NCBI GenBank assembly: GCA_030916665.1
Contig: JAUPWC010000197.1
Coordinates: forward strand, 1-13,673
Origin: Verrucomicrobiota bacterium
GTDB taxonomy: Bacteria > Verrucomicrobiota > Verrucomicrobiia > Opitutales > Opitutaceae
DNA length: 13,673 nt
Direction of reading: 5' to 3'
Shown: positions 5,760 through 13,673 of the stretch, piece after piece
Layout of the letters: the number at the start of each line of letters is the position of its first letter
Numbering within the stretch: position 1 is the stretch's first letter
The notes under the pieces: model-generated
The model's input: the letters and a program-made list of their open reading frames with translations, nothing else
The model's database searches: none
Told to the model about the DNA's origin: nothing
Program-made: the position numbers and the translations under genes

Positions 5760-8700
5760 TCAGAACCGGAACGTGCTGCTGAGATTCCAGCCCATGCCGT
5801 AGGCGATGCGATACGCCGCGCCGGAACCGTCGGGATTGACGGTGACGGGCAGAAGGCGGTCCTTTTCGCCGACGTTGTTCACGTTGAGCTGAATGCGCCA
5901 GTCGATGTCCTTGAATATCTTCCGGCTGTAGGAGACCCAAGCGCCGACGTGCGACTCGTAGTCGCTGTAGAACGGCTTGTTGACGTCGAGCGCGCCGACG
6001 GCGGCGCTGAGCGAGCGGGTGCCGTCGGGGCTGAAGAGCTCCGGCGTCGTCTCGGTCACACCGTAGCCGATCACGCTGCGATCCTCCCACCGATAGGACA
6101 GGCCGACCGCGGTGCCCTTGAAGCGACCCTCGGTGAAGCGGTAGTTCGTCACGAGGTTGAAGCGGTAGGGCCGCATGTCGGCGACGTTCACGCCCTCGCG
6201 GGAGTAGAACTCGCTGTAGAAGCGGTAGCCGTTGCGGCCGAAGCGCGCGTAGGCGTCGTTGATCGCACCGTTGCCGTGGCCGAACCAGCGGAACGACCCG
6301 ATGAGCAGGCCGCTCTCGGCCCCGTTGTATTTCTCGTTGTAGAGCGCCCAGCGGTCCTGGAGCCAGGAGGCCATGTTGCCGGCGAGGTTCTTGCGCGTGG
6401 CGAAGGTCTTGGCCGCGTTCAGCGTGATGTCCCAGTTGGGCAGCGGGCTGAAGAACAGCTCGATTTCCGTGCCCTTGGACAGGGTGTCACCCGTCACGCG
6501 GGTGCCGCGTGGGCCGGTCGAGGTGATGCCCCAGTTGGCCGAGCTCCAGTTGAAGGCGCTGCCGATGTTCCAGGTCTTCATATACTGCTGGGCCACCGGA
6601 CCCTTGGTCGAGTTGATCATGGCCCGGGCGGCAGCGACGGCGTGATCCTCGGCGTTGATCCAGTCCTGCAGCGACCAGGGGGTTTCGGCCGTGGGCGCGC
6701 GTTCGGGCTGGTAGGGATACAGGTGCGTATTGGCCGGATCCAGGTCGAGGCTGGTGTTGGCCGTCTGCGCCGTCGGGCGGAAATACCAGGTGCCGCCGAC
6801 ACCGGAACTGGGCGGCGTGCCCACGGTGAGCGACGGGTTGCCGCCGGACTCGTTCGTGCCCTTGTTCCGGTCGTTGACATACAGGATCGCCAGCGCGTCG
6901 CGATAGGACCGGAGGAACTCGTCGGCCGCGAAACCGATCACGCCGTTGTCGGGGAGCGACGCGTTGGTGACCTTCGTCTCATACCAGTTGAGCTTCACGG
7001 CGAACCGCTTCTCCGGGTGGGAGAAGGCGATGCCATACTCCTTGGTCTCGCCGGTGGGCGGGGTCAGCTGGGCGCCCGTGATCGGATCGACGCGGTTTTC
7101 CGGCCGGAAATTCTCCGAGCGGTTGAAGATGAGGCTCGTGCGCAGGCCGAACGGTGTGCGCTTGCTGACGAAGTCGGGCAGATGAACCACCGCGCCGTAG
7201 GTCTTCATCCAGCTGCTGGTGTAGGAATACGAGGGATCGTCGGCGAACTCGAACGGCGCGGCCCAGTCCACCACGTCGGTCGTGGAGCTGAGCACGGGCC
7301 GGTTGCCGGTGCGGCCGGGATCGTTGGCCGCGAGGCTCGGATTGCCCGGGTAATAGGTCTCGATCTTGTCGCGGCGCAGGCCGCCGGTCACGACGACATG
7401 GTCGTCGAGCAGGCGCCACTGGTCCACGATCGCGAACGACGTGGTGACGTCCCGGGTCAGGAAGGCGCTCGTGGCGAGGCTCTGTTCACCCAGGGTGTCG
7501 TCGGTCCAGATGTTGAGCGTGCGCGGCGTCGCGCCCCAGCCGGCGTAGTTCACCGGGTTCTCCGCCTGGGCGAGGCTGGTGCCGCCGACGGCGTTGGGCG
7601 CGAGCCCGACCGCCGGAGGCGCGAAGGTGGCGCCGGGCGAGACCGCGGCCGTGTAATGGCCGTCGAAATACCAGGCCTTGGACTGGCCGGCGCCGTCGAG
7701 GGCGGGCTGGAGCTGGGCGCCGATGTTCGAGAGGTGCGCGCCGGACATGGACGTGGCCGTGGCGATCGAGGGCCCGAGATAGACGGTCGTGCCGACCAGG
7801 CGGGAGCTGTCGCCGATGCCCTGGTTGGGCCCGGCCAGATACTCGGCCTGCGTCTGGTCGAGCGCGAAGCGCGTCCAGCCGTAGCCCGAGTTTTCGCGCG
7901 TGGTCTGCTCGGCGAGGCCGGTGATCGTGTGCTTGCCGAGGATGCGCGTCAGGATGTTTTTGCGGTCGGTCAGCTCCGGGAAGTCGAGCTCGGCATACGG
8001 CGTGAAACGCATGACCTCGCGCTCCGCGAGACTGCGCGCGGCGCTCGGACGGCTGATGACGTAGGGCCGGCCGAAGTTCGGGTTCTTCACGGGCTCGAAC
8101 AGGCCGGTGTTCGAGTTCAGCAGCGCGTAGGGCAGCTCGCTGTAGATGTCCATGCGGATGGTCGGATTGCCGAGCACGGACCGGCGGTAGTCGGAGTATT
8201 CCTGCCGGTCGTAGGCGAACTGGAAACCGACGCGGTCGCGGAAGAAGGACTGCTCGACCGAGGTGTTGAAGGCCTTGAAGCGCGAGCCCTCGGCCTTGTT
8301 GGGGCCGTCGATCAGCTTGTTGTAGAAGTCGAAGAAACTCGGGTCGGTGAGCGTGCCGGAGCGCCACAAGCCTTGCAGGGCATAGAGGAGCGAGCCAAGG
8401 CCGCGCGTGGCATATTGCTCCAGGCGCAGGAGGCCGATGGTCTCGGGGCCGCGCAGGCCGGTCAGGCCGGCGCCGTCGCGCACACCCGCGTTGTTGATGG
8501 TCGGGTAGTTGAGCATGCCGGGCGCCAGGATGCGGCTGACCGCATTGGAATTCGGGTCGTCATAGACGACGTTCCAGTAGTTCACGCCGCCGCCGTCGAT
8601 ACCGGGGAAGAGCGTGCTGCCGCCAACGAGGTTGGTGCGGACGAGGGCGCCGATCCAGGCTTCCGCGTTGGGATTGGAGGCCGAGGCCGCAGCGCGCGCG

Positions 8701-9779
8701 CCGATGTCGGTGCGCGTGGGGTTGCCCGAGATCAGCGAGGCGGTGTTGATGCCGACCACGAACGGGCTGTAGCCCGCTTTCGACTTCATCGGGGAGAGGA
8801 CGCCGAGGAGCGTGTCGTCCTGGCCGGGCGCGCGGCCGAGCGGCGTGGGCGACCGCAGTTCAATGGGCGAGGTGATGAACCACGGGGAAACGCTGTCGTT
8901 GATCGTGTTGAGGCGCGGGCGGTTCGCGTTGATCTTGCCGTCCTCGTAGGAGACGCGGAACGTCGTGCGGGCGTCGCCGCGCTTGAGGAACTTGGGCTCG
9001 AAACGCACGGCGCCATAGACGCGCTCGTCGCGGTTGAAGGCGGGCCGCTGCTGGTATTCCTTCTGGTCGTGCAGGGCGGCGAAGCGGACGGCGAGCTGGT
9101 CCTTCAACAGCACGCGGTTGAGGTTGATCGAACCGCGGTAGCTGCCCTGGTCGTCGGTGCGCACCGAAACGGTGACCTGGTTGCGGCCGAAGGCCGCCGG
9201 ATCGGGCGTACCGTTGATGATGCCGGCGCCGCTGCCGTTGCCGAAGAGGATCGAGTTGGCGCCGCGCTGGACATCGATGCGGGAGGTGTTGTAGCCGTCC
9301 CACGGGATGTCGGTCAGGAAGAAGTCGCGGGTGTTGTCGGCGCTGTCCAGGCCGCGCACGCGGGTGTTGGACTGCGGGCGAAGCCGCGCCGCGGTGTCGT
9401 CGAGCACGCTGCCGTCGCCGATGGAGGAGCCGATGAGAAAGTTGCCCTGGGTGCCGCCGACCTCGGTGCTGACCATGTATTGGAGGAGCGTCTCGCTGTT
9501 CACGGCGCCGATGTCGCGCATGAATTCCTCGGTCGCGACGGAGATGGCCGAGCCGACGTCCTTCAGGTTCGTGCGGATGCGGGTGCCGGCGAGACTCTCC
9601 GTCGCCTGGTAACCGACGTCGGAGGACGCGCTGACCTCGAAGGGCGAGAGCACGAGGATGTTTTCCTCGCCGGGCGCGGTGCCGGCCGCCGGAGCGGGGT
9701 TGGTGGTTTGGGCCTGGAGTCGGGCCAGCAGCGCCAATGCGGTGCAGGCCAAGGCGCCGGCCTTGAGGGATCGTTTCAT
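5760..9779 (-). CDS. TonB-dependent outer-membrane receptor, complete (TBDR2)
   Basis: This 1339-residue receptor has the signal peptide MKRSLKAGALACTALALLARLQA ending near residue 23-24 and a short linker. A probable TonB box, ILVLSPFEV, lies at 41-49. The plug domain spans about 55-200, with RVRGLDSADNTRDFFLTDIPWDG and RIDVQRGANSILFGNGSGAG as landmarks. A very long beta-barrel ends in Phe (STFRF), as required for outer-membrane assembly. There is no N-terminal carboxypeptidase-like or STN domain, and no SusD partner beside it. It would import a TonB-energised ligand, probably an oligosaccharide given the neighbours; the ligand is not determined. I chose the ATG at 9779-9777 because it begins the signal peptide. 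The frame stays open 39 codons further to an ATG at 9896, but that extension is Pro/Arg-rich and not export-like. No clear Shine-Dalgarno is seen. It may be controlled by RR2, encoded upstream on the same strand, or by RR1. A strong terminator follows. Confidence 0.95.
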   Translation of the reverse strand: MKRSLKAGALACTALALLARLQAQTTNPAPAAGTAPGEENILVLSPFEVSASSDVGYQATESLAGTRIRTNLKDVGSAISVATEEFMRDIGAVNSETLLQYMVSTEVGGTQGNFLIGSSIGDGSVLDDTAARLRPQSNTRVRGLDSADNTRDFFLTDIPWDGYNTSRIDVQRGANSILFGNGSGAGIINGTPDPAAFGRNQVTVSVRTDDQGSYRGSINLNRVLLKDQLAVRFAALHDQKEYQQRPAFNRDERVYGAVRFEPKFLKRGDARTTFRVSYEDGKINANRPRLNTINDSVSPWFITSPIELRSPTPLGRAPGQDDTLLGVLSPMKSKAGYSPFVVGINTASLISGNPTRTDIGARAAASASNPNAEAWIGALVRTNLVGGSTLFPGIDGGGVNYWNVVYDDPNSNAVSRILAPGMLNYPTINNAGVRDGAGLTGLRGPETIGLLRLEQYATRGLGSLLYALQGLWRSGTLTDPSFFDFYNKLIDGPNKAEGSRFKAFNTSVEQSFFRDRVGFQFAYDRQEYSDYRRSVLGNPTIRMDIYSELPYALLNSNTGLFEPVKNPNFGRPYVISRPSAARSLAEREVMRFTPYAELDFPELTDRKNILTRILGKHTITGLAEQTTRENSGYGWTRFALDQTQAEYLAGPNQGIGDSSRLVGTTVYLGPSIATATSMSGAHLSNIGAQLQPALDGAGQSKAWYFDGHYTAAVSPGATFAPPAVGLAPNAVGGTSLAQAENPVNYAGWGATPRTLNIWTDDTLGEQSLATSAFLTRDVTTSFAIVDQWRLLDDHVVVTGGLRRDKIETYYPGNPSLAANDPGRTGNRPVLSSTTDVVDWAAPFEFADDPSYSYTSSWMKTYGAVVHLPDFVSKRTPFGLRTSLIFNRSENFRPENRVDPITGAQLTPPTGETKEYGIAFSHPEKRFAVKLNWYETKVTNASLPDNGVIGFAADEFLRSYRDALAILYVNDRNKGTNESGGNPSLTVGTPPSSGVGGTWYFRPTAQTANTSLDLDPANTHLYPYQPERAPTAETPWSLQDWINAEDHAVAAARAMINSTKGPVAQQYMKTWNIGSAFNWSSANWGITSTGPRGTRVTGDTLSKGTEIELFFSPLPNWDITLNAAKTFATRKNLAGNMASWLQDRWALYNEKYNGAESGLLIGSFRWFGHGNGAINDAYARFGRNGYRFYSEFYSREGVNVADMRPYRFNLVTNYRFTEGRFKGTAVGLSYRWEDRSVIGYGVTETTPELFSPDGTRSLSAAVGALDVNKPFYSDYESHVGAWVSYSRKIFKDIDWRIQLNVNNVGEKDRLLPVTVNPDGSGAAYRIAYGMGWNLSSTFRF

Positions 9780-10012
9780 TTTGCGGGTGGGGTTGCGGCT
9801 CACCCGCCGCGGCCCGGGAACAGGGCGGCAGCCGGTGTGCAGGTGTGCTTGGAGGGTTGGTGGGTAACAAACGCGCGTGATGGGACAGCGCGGCAATCAG
9901 GTGCAGGCGGGGCACCCCGTTAGGGGCAGGGTTGTCCGCCTGAACACATGGCCAGCACACTGCGGGTCCGGTTTCGGCCCCATCAAGAGCCCGCACCTAT
10001 ATCTTTGGTAGG
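9780..10012 (-). promoter_or_regulatory. Upstream region/leader of TBDR2
   Basis: This stretch holds no supported gene. On the minus strand the 100 nt before the start are C-rich and contain no Shine-Dalgarno. A TATA-like AGATATAGG is present at about 9996-10004, the best -10-like site by eye, but no convincing -35 sits ahead of it. RR2 ends about 520 nt upstream with palindromes between, so TBDR2 probably has its own promoter here. Confidence 0.35.
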
Positions 10013-10047
10013 AGCCCGCCGGCCCTGCGTCACGCCGCAGACGGGCT
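10013..10047. repeat. Nested hairpin in the TBDR2 upstream spacer
   Basis: The outer stem AGCCCG (10013-10018) pairs with CGGGCT (10042-10047). The inner stem CTGCG (10025-10029) pairs with CGCAG (10036-10040). It abuts the REP-like cluster to its right and may belong to it, or may act in the TBDR2 promoter. Confidence 0.4.
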
Positions 10048-10048
10048 G

Positions 10049-10071
10049 GGCAACGTTTCCGGATAACCCTG
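10049..10071 (+). promoter_or_regulatory. Copy B of the 17-nt near-repeat, overlapping an AACGTT-centred palindrome
   Basis: GTTTCCGGATAACCCTG (10055-10071) matches copy A at 254-270 in 14 of 17 positions. It overlaps GGCAACGTTTCC (10049-10060), a near-palindrome centred on CG that resembles LacI/GalR-type operators. Either could be a control site for TBDR2, 270-300 nt upstream of its start. Both are short and could be chance. Confidence 0.3.
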
Positions 10072-10076
10072 CCTTG

Positions 10077-10140
10077 TGTAGGTCAGCGTGCTTGCACGCG
10101 CTGCCTTTCGCCCGGAGCGCGACCAAGGTCGCTGGCCCAC
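10077..10140. repeat. REP-like palindromic element, copy 2
   Basis: This has the same plan as copy 1 at 5456-5511: an outer stem, GGTCAGCG (10081-10088) with CGCTGGCC (10130-10137), one wobble, and two inner palindromes. These are GCGTGC-TT-GCACGC (10086-10099, identical to copy 1) and GCGACC-AA-GGTCGC (10119-10132). Against copy 1 the second palindrome has changed GAGC..GCTC to GACC..GGTC, altering both sides of the stem together. This paired change argues for a maintained structure. Confidence 0.7.
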
Positions 10141-10189
10141 GGCAAACCTGAAGGCGATATCCGAAGGTTCTTTTGCCAGCCTCGCTTCG

Positions 10190-10262
10190 CCTTGCGACCA
10201 AGGTCTGCCAAGGTGCCGCGGGCACCCGCGAGCGGAAGATCGCCGGCTCGCTCCGCGCTCGC
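10190..10262. repeat. Further palindromes between the REP-like element and RR2
   Basis: Three short stems lie in a row. GCGACCAAGGTC (10194-10205) is a degraded copy of the REP-like half-palindrome. CGCGGG-CA-CCCGCG (10217-10230) is perfect. GCGAGCGGA (10228-10236) pairs with TCCGCGCTCGC (10252-10262) with a two-base bulge. The last begins 38 nt past the RR2 stop on the minus strand and might protect or end that transcript. No T-run is present, so I do not call a terminator. Confidence 0.45.
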
Positions 10263-10299
10263 CGCTACGGTCGGAACCTCAAAGCCCGCCGCCCAGATC

Positions 10300-10947
10300 C
10301 TACGCGATGTCGATGATGCCGCGCTGCACCGCAACCACGAGGGCCTCGGTGCGGGCGGTGACATCCAGCTTGGAGAGGATGTTGGTCACGTGGATTTTCA
10401 CCGTGCCCTCGGTCACGCCGAGAATGGCGCCGATTTCCTTGTTGCTGCGCCCCTTCGCAATCAGGCCGAGCACCTCGGTCTCGCGCTCGGAGAGCGGTGA
10501 AATCGAGCGGGTGCCGATGCCGGCTGCCAGCTCGGCGGGCAGGTAGCGCTCACCGGCGTAAACCCGGCGGATCGCATCCACCAGCTGGGTCAGGTTCATG
10601 TTCTTCACCACGAAGCCGGCGGCCCCGGCCCGCATCGCCTGGTAAACCTCCTCGCCCCGGGCGTAGTTGCTGAACACGACGATCCGGACCGTGTGAAACT
10701 CCGCCTTGAGGGCGCGGATCGCCTCGAGTCCGCCCATGCCGCGCATGCGCAGATCAAGGATCACGACATCCGGGCGATGCTTGCGGTAGGCCACGATGGT
10801 CTCCTCGCCCGAGTCCACCTCGGCGACCACCTCCAGGTCGGGCTGGGCCGAAGCGGCGAACACCAGGCCCATGCGCATCACCATGTGGTCATCGGCAACC
10901 AGCAGGCGGATTTTCTGGCGACGGTTGGCTTTGGCGGACGAACTCAT
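10300..10947 (-). CDS. NarL/LuxR-family response regulator (RR2), partner of SK2
   Basis: This 215-residue regulator is collinear with RR1. The receiver has Asp19-Asp20, phosphoacceptor Asp65, Ser93 and Lys115. The LuxR-type helix-turn-helix has SPLSERETEVLGLIAKGRSN and the recognition helix TEGTVKIHVTNIL, differing from RR1 in that helix only by Ile for Leu. The C-terminal RTEALVVAVQRGIIDI is identical in the two. One oddity is the loop after the phosphorylated Asp, which reads LRMRGMGG. RR1 and most family members have MPG there, so the usual Pro69 is Arg and Asp72 is Gly. All catalytic residues remain, so it is probably functional. Its ATG overlaps the SK2 stop (ATGA at 10947-10944), as in the first pair. 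Its most obvious target is TBDR2, downstream on the same strand; that is inference. Confidence 0.95.
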   Translation of the reverse strand: MSSSAKANRRQKIRLLVADDHMVMRMGLVFAASAQPDLEVVAEVDSGEETIVAYRKHRPDVVILDLRMRGMGGLEAIRALKAEFHTVRIVVFSNYARGEEVYQAMRAGAAGFVVKNMNLTQLVDAIRRVYAGERYLPAELAAGIGTRSISPLSERETEVLGLIAKGRSNKEIGAILGVTEGTVKIHVTNILSKLDVTARTEALVVAVQRGIIDIA

Positions 10948-13673
10948 GGCGATTGTTTGGGAAGGGCGACGGTGACTTGGATCGTCGTGCCGGCCCCCGG
11001 CGCACTGCTGATCTGCAAACCGGCCGAGATGGAGCGGGCGCGGGCCTCGATGCCCCGCAGGCCAAAGTGGCCCTCGGTCCGGCTGCCGGTCGCGACGTCG
11101 AATCCGCAGCCGTCGTCGGTGACGCTGAGAATCACCGCGTTGTCCTCGGCGTGCAGCGTGACGCCGATGTGGCCGGCCCGGGCGTGCTTCACGGCGTTGG
11201 TGATCGCTTCCTGGGCGATGCGGAGGAGGTTGTGCTGCACGTCGGACGCCAGCAGCACCGGCGCCGTGGGCACCACCACATTGATGGCGACCGGGCCGGC
11301 GTTGATGAACCCGATGAGCTTGCGCAGCGCCTCGTCGAGCGTGGAGTTCTGCAACAGCGGCGACTCGAGATTCCACACCGCCTGCTGCACCTCCTCGCGC
11401 GAATAGGAAAGCATGTTCCGCATGACGCCGAGCTGCCCGCGCAGTTCGGGGGTGAGCGCGGGATGCGTCAGGGTCGTCTCGAGGTGCAGCAGCGTGCCGC
11501 TCAGACCCTGCTGGAGGCTGTCGTGGATTTCCCCGGCCAACCGGCTGCGCTCGGCCAGCGTGGCGGCGTTGCGGGTCTCGTCATTGAGCTTTCCCATGGT
11601 CTCCTCCAGTTTTCGCGTCCGCTCGTGCACGAGTTCCTCGAGTTCCGCGTTCCGCTTGAGCGAGCGATGGTTCATCCAGCGAGCCACCCCTGCCGACAGG
11701 CCCAGCAGGAGCAGCGCGCCGCCGGCATAGCTGAGCGGCGTCCGATACCAGGGCGGGGCGATGGCAAACGCCAGGGTGAAGGTTTCCGCCGTCGCGGCCT
11801 GCGGTTCCACCTGGCGCACCTCAAGTCGGTATTCGCCTTCGCGCAGTTTGGGAAAGCGCAGCACCATGCTCGCATCGACCGGCGTCCATGCCTCCGCTGC
11901 GCCCAGCCGGTATTGATACAGCGGCGGTGAGCGCCACGCATACGTGCCGGAAAAAAAGCGGAAACTCAGGCTGCTGTCGTCATACGCAAACCGCAGACCG
12001 TCGGCCGGCTGGCCGGCCGGCTTGAGCAGTTCACGCCGCCCCTGGTCTGCCATCATGGAAACCAGCCGGAGGCTGGGCCGCCGGTTCTCGCCCGCCGCCT
12101 GGCGTTCCACGCGATAAAGCGACCGGCCGGACGTCACCCAGATGCTGTCGTCCGGCAGCACCATCACCTCGGGATAGGCGTCGTTGCGCAGCGCAAAGGT
12201 CGTGGCATCGAGCCGGTGGCCGCCGTTTTCCGGGGTGAAAGTCACGATGCCGCGCGTGTGCGTGGCCCAGAGGGTGCCAGATTCGTCCTCGGTGACGCGC
12301 GCGATCCAGTAGGGCGAGCGGTTAAGCAGGGCATCGAGCGCGGGGGCCTCGCAGAACGTGCCCTTTTCCTCGTCGTAGAATGCGCGGTTGCCCTGTGCGC
12401 CGCTGAAAATCACGACCGGGCCCACGGCGCCGAGATTGGTCCAGGTGCCACCGCTCCACGGCGGGGTGATCGCCTGCAGGTTGAGCTGACCGTCCTCCAG
12501 GGTGAGCTTCGCGACCTTGTCGCCGCCCAGCTCGATCCACACCGCGCGCCGCAACATTGTTCGCACCGGGGCGTCGCCGATGCCGGCGATGCGGGGCGCA
12601 CACTCAATCCACCGACCGTCCTCATGGCGCAAGGCGGCGATCTCCCGCCCCCCGATCACCACGCAGACGTCGGGCGCGATGAACACGATCCTTGCGGCGT
12701 TGTCGATCTGCGCGATTCGCGTGAATCTTCCGTCGGCCCCGGCCGCAAGGACGCCGGTGGAGTCGGCCGCCAGCAGATGCGGACCCTGCGCTGCCACTCC
12801 GCCGATCTGCCGGACTGGCAATCCGGCCATGGGTTTGAAACGGGAGGGCGCGCCCGGGCCGGTGTCGACCGGTTCATACATGGTTTGTCCGGAACACACC
12901 AACAGCCTGTCACCCCAGGGAAACACCCGCGCCCAGCCCAAGGTGAGCCCGAGCGACTGGCCGAAGCTCGTCAGCGGCGAGTTGTAGAAGATCTTGTAGA
13001 TGGCGTTCTCCCCCATGGCCCAGAGCACGCCCGGCTCGTTCGCGGCGAGCGCGCCGACCAGCTGAAATTCGGGCAGGGGCAGCCGCCAGCGCAGGGTGTC
13101 ATCGGCGGCGAAAAGAAACACTCCCTGGTCGGCGAGGCTCAGGGCGACGCCGCCCTCGGCCAGCGGCGCCAGCGCCAGCACGCGCCCGGTGAGTCCGAAC
13201 TCCTGCTGCGGCGGCCACGGCGCGGCGGCCTGGCCGTCGAAGGCAAGCAGGCGTCCGTTGCGCAAGGCCAGCAGGGTGCGCTGCCCGTCCAGCGGGGCGG
13301 CGCGCTCCACGACCGCGTTCTCCAGCCCGGGCACCGCGACGACCCGCACGGTGCCGGTCGCTGGCAGGATTTCCCGCAGGAGGCGGTCCTCGCAGGAGAC
13401 GAAGACCCGGTCCCCCGCCCGGAAGCACGTCACCACGCGGGGCAGTTCGAAGAAATGGTTCCGTTGGTTGGCGAAGTCCCAATACACCACGCCGTTGAAC
13501 CCGTGGAAATAGACCCCGTGGTCGGTGGCCAGCATCTCGCCAAAGGGCGTCAATGCCGTCCAAGCCGGTGCATCGGGCGGCACCAGGGACCGCGCCCGCA
13601 GATGACCCTCGCCGGTCTGTTCCGCGATGCCCCACGAGGCGCGGGCGCCGTAATAATAGACGCCGTTCACGAC
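10944..13673 (-). CDS. Sensor histidine kinase with periplasmic propeller and Y_Y_Y domain (SK2; 5' end off right edge)
   Basis: There are 909 visible codons, open to the window edge. By alignment with SK1 about 115 N-terminal residues are missing, including the signal segment, so the GTG at 13670 is not a true start. The visible protein is collinear with SK1. Counting from the first visible codon, propeller repeats come first, then Y_Y_Y (about 561-642), one membrane helix (about 647-668) and a coiled coil. H-box AGEIHDSLQQ has His717, N-box has Asn826, and G1 box DDGCGF is at 853-858. The G2 box is HFGLRG. It is expected to sense a periplasmic ligand and phosphorylate RR2. The kinase half is very close to SK1, with stretches of 29 and 23 identical bases. 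The propeller is more diverged, consistent with different ligands. That is inference from sequence comparison by eye. Confidence 0.94.
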   Translation of the reverse strand, partial: VVNGVYYYGARASWGIAEQTGEGHLRARSLVPPDAPAWTALTPFGEMLATDHGVYFHGFNGVVYWDFANQRNHFFELPRVVTCFRAGDRVFVSCEDRLLREILPATGTVRVVAVPGLENAVVERAAPLDGQRTLLALRNGRLLAFDGQAAAPWPPQQEFGLTGRVLALAPLAEGGVALSLADQGVFLFAADDTLRWRLPLPEFQLVGALAANEPGVLWAMGENAIYKIFYNSPLTSFGQSLGLTLGWARVFPWGDRLLVCSGQTMYEPVDTGPGAPSRFKPMAGLPVRQIGGVAAQGPHLLAADSTGVLAAGADGRFTRIAQIDNAARIVFIAPDVCVVIGGREIAALRHEDGRWIECAPRIAGIGDAPVRTMLRRAVWIELGGDKVAKLTLEDGQLNLQAITPPWSGGTWTNLGAVGPVVIFSGAQGNRAFYDEEKGTFCEAPALDALLNRSPYWIARVTEDESGTLWATHTRGIVTFTPENGGHRLDATTFALRNDAYPEVMVLPDDSIWVTSGRSLYRVERQAAGENRRPSLRLVSMMADQGRRELLKPAGQPADGLRFAYDDSSLSFRFFSGTYAWRSPPLYQYRLGAAEAWTPVDASMVLRFPKLREGEYRLEVRQVEPQAATAETFTLAFAIAPPWYRTPLSYAGGALLLLGLSAGVARWMNHRSLKRNAELEELVHERTRKLEETMGKLNDETRNAATLAERSRLAGEIHDSLQQGLSGTLLHLETTLTHPALTPELRGQLGVMRNMLSYSREEVQQAVWNLESPLLQNSTLDEALRKLIGFINAGPVAINVVVPTAPVLLASDVQHNLLRIAQEAITNAVKHARAGHIGVTLHAEDNAVILSVTDDGCGFDVATGSRTEGHFGLRGIEARARSISAGLQISSAPGAGTTIQVTVALPKQSP

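Noticed and set aside
9780..9896. Upstream ATG at 9896 as the TBDR2 start
   Set aside because: It would bury the signal peptide behind 39 Pro/Arg/His-rich residues; the internal ATG at 9779 begins a textbook signal.
5949..9923. Plus-strand open frame of 1324 codons opposite TBDR2
   Set aside because: It mirrors the receptor gene in GC-rich DNA and has a composition of Ala/Arg/Gly/Val/Glu without domains or signal. The minus-strand frame has a signal peptide, plug motifs, terminal Phe and a terminator.
10088..10546. Small frames on both strands in and around 9948-10546
   Set aside because: They run through the REP-like palindromes or oppose RR2 and have no protein-like features.

Overview
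The window is GC-rich and looks like a chromosomal segment of a polysaccharide-degrading Verrucomicrobiota, most likely Opitutaceae. That placement is an inference. It rests on the very long TonB-dependent receptors with the N-terminal block LVLSPFEV, and on propeller-type sensor kinases beside receptors and a glycosidase with no SusD gene. I ran no database search.

Layout, left to right. (1) 1-205, minus: the N-terminus of a TonB-dependent receptor (TBDR1) that runs off the left edge. (2) 206-427: a divergent regulatory region with a G-rich imperfect inverted repeat. (3) 428-5276, plus: a tight three-gene unit. It holds a beta-propeller/Y_Y_Y sensor histidine kinase (SK1), a NarL/LuxR-type response regulator (RR1, start and stop overlapping as ATGA) and a secreted GH43 glycosidase 8 nt further on. 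(4) 5273-5359: a short coding-like remnant. (5) 5360-5759: a convergent intergenic region packed with palindromes, including a REP-like hairpin, a 77-bp composite element and the intrinsic terminator of the next gene. (6) 5760-9779, minus: a complete 1339-residue TonB-dependent receptor (TBDR2). (7) 9780-10299: its leader plus a second cluster of REP-like palindromes. (8) 10300-13673, minus: a second response regulator (RR2) and sensor kinase (SK2), paralogous to the first pair and with the same ATGA overlap. SK2 runs off the right edge.

How it may work together: each sensor has a large extracytoplasmic propeller plus Y_Y_Y domain, one membrane helix and a cytoplasmic HisKA_3/HATPase core. 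It would detect a carbohydrate in the periplasm and phosphorylate its regulator, which would control the adjacent receptor and glycosidase genes. This resembles the hybrid two-component systems of Bacteroidota polysaccharide-utilisation loci. Here, however, kinase and DNA-binding regulator are separate, translationally coupled proteins, and the system is present twice in opposite orientation around one GH43 and one receptor. The carbohydrate is not identified. GH43 enzymes usually act on arabinose- or xylose-containing glycans.

The points most worth following are the inverted duplicate of the sensor/regulator system, a REP-like repeat family with compensatory stem changes, and a 17-nt near-repeat shared by the two receptor upstream regions.
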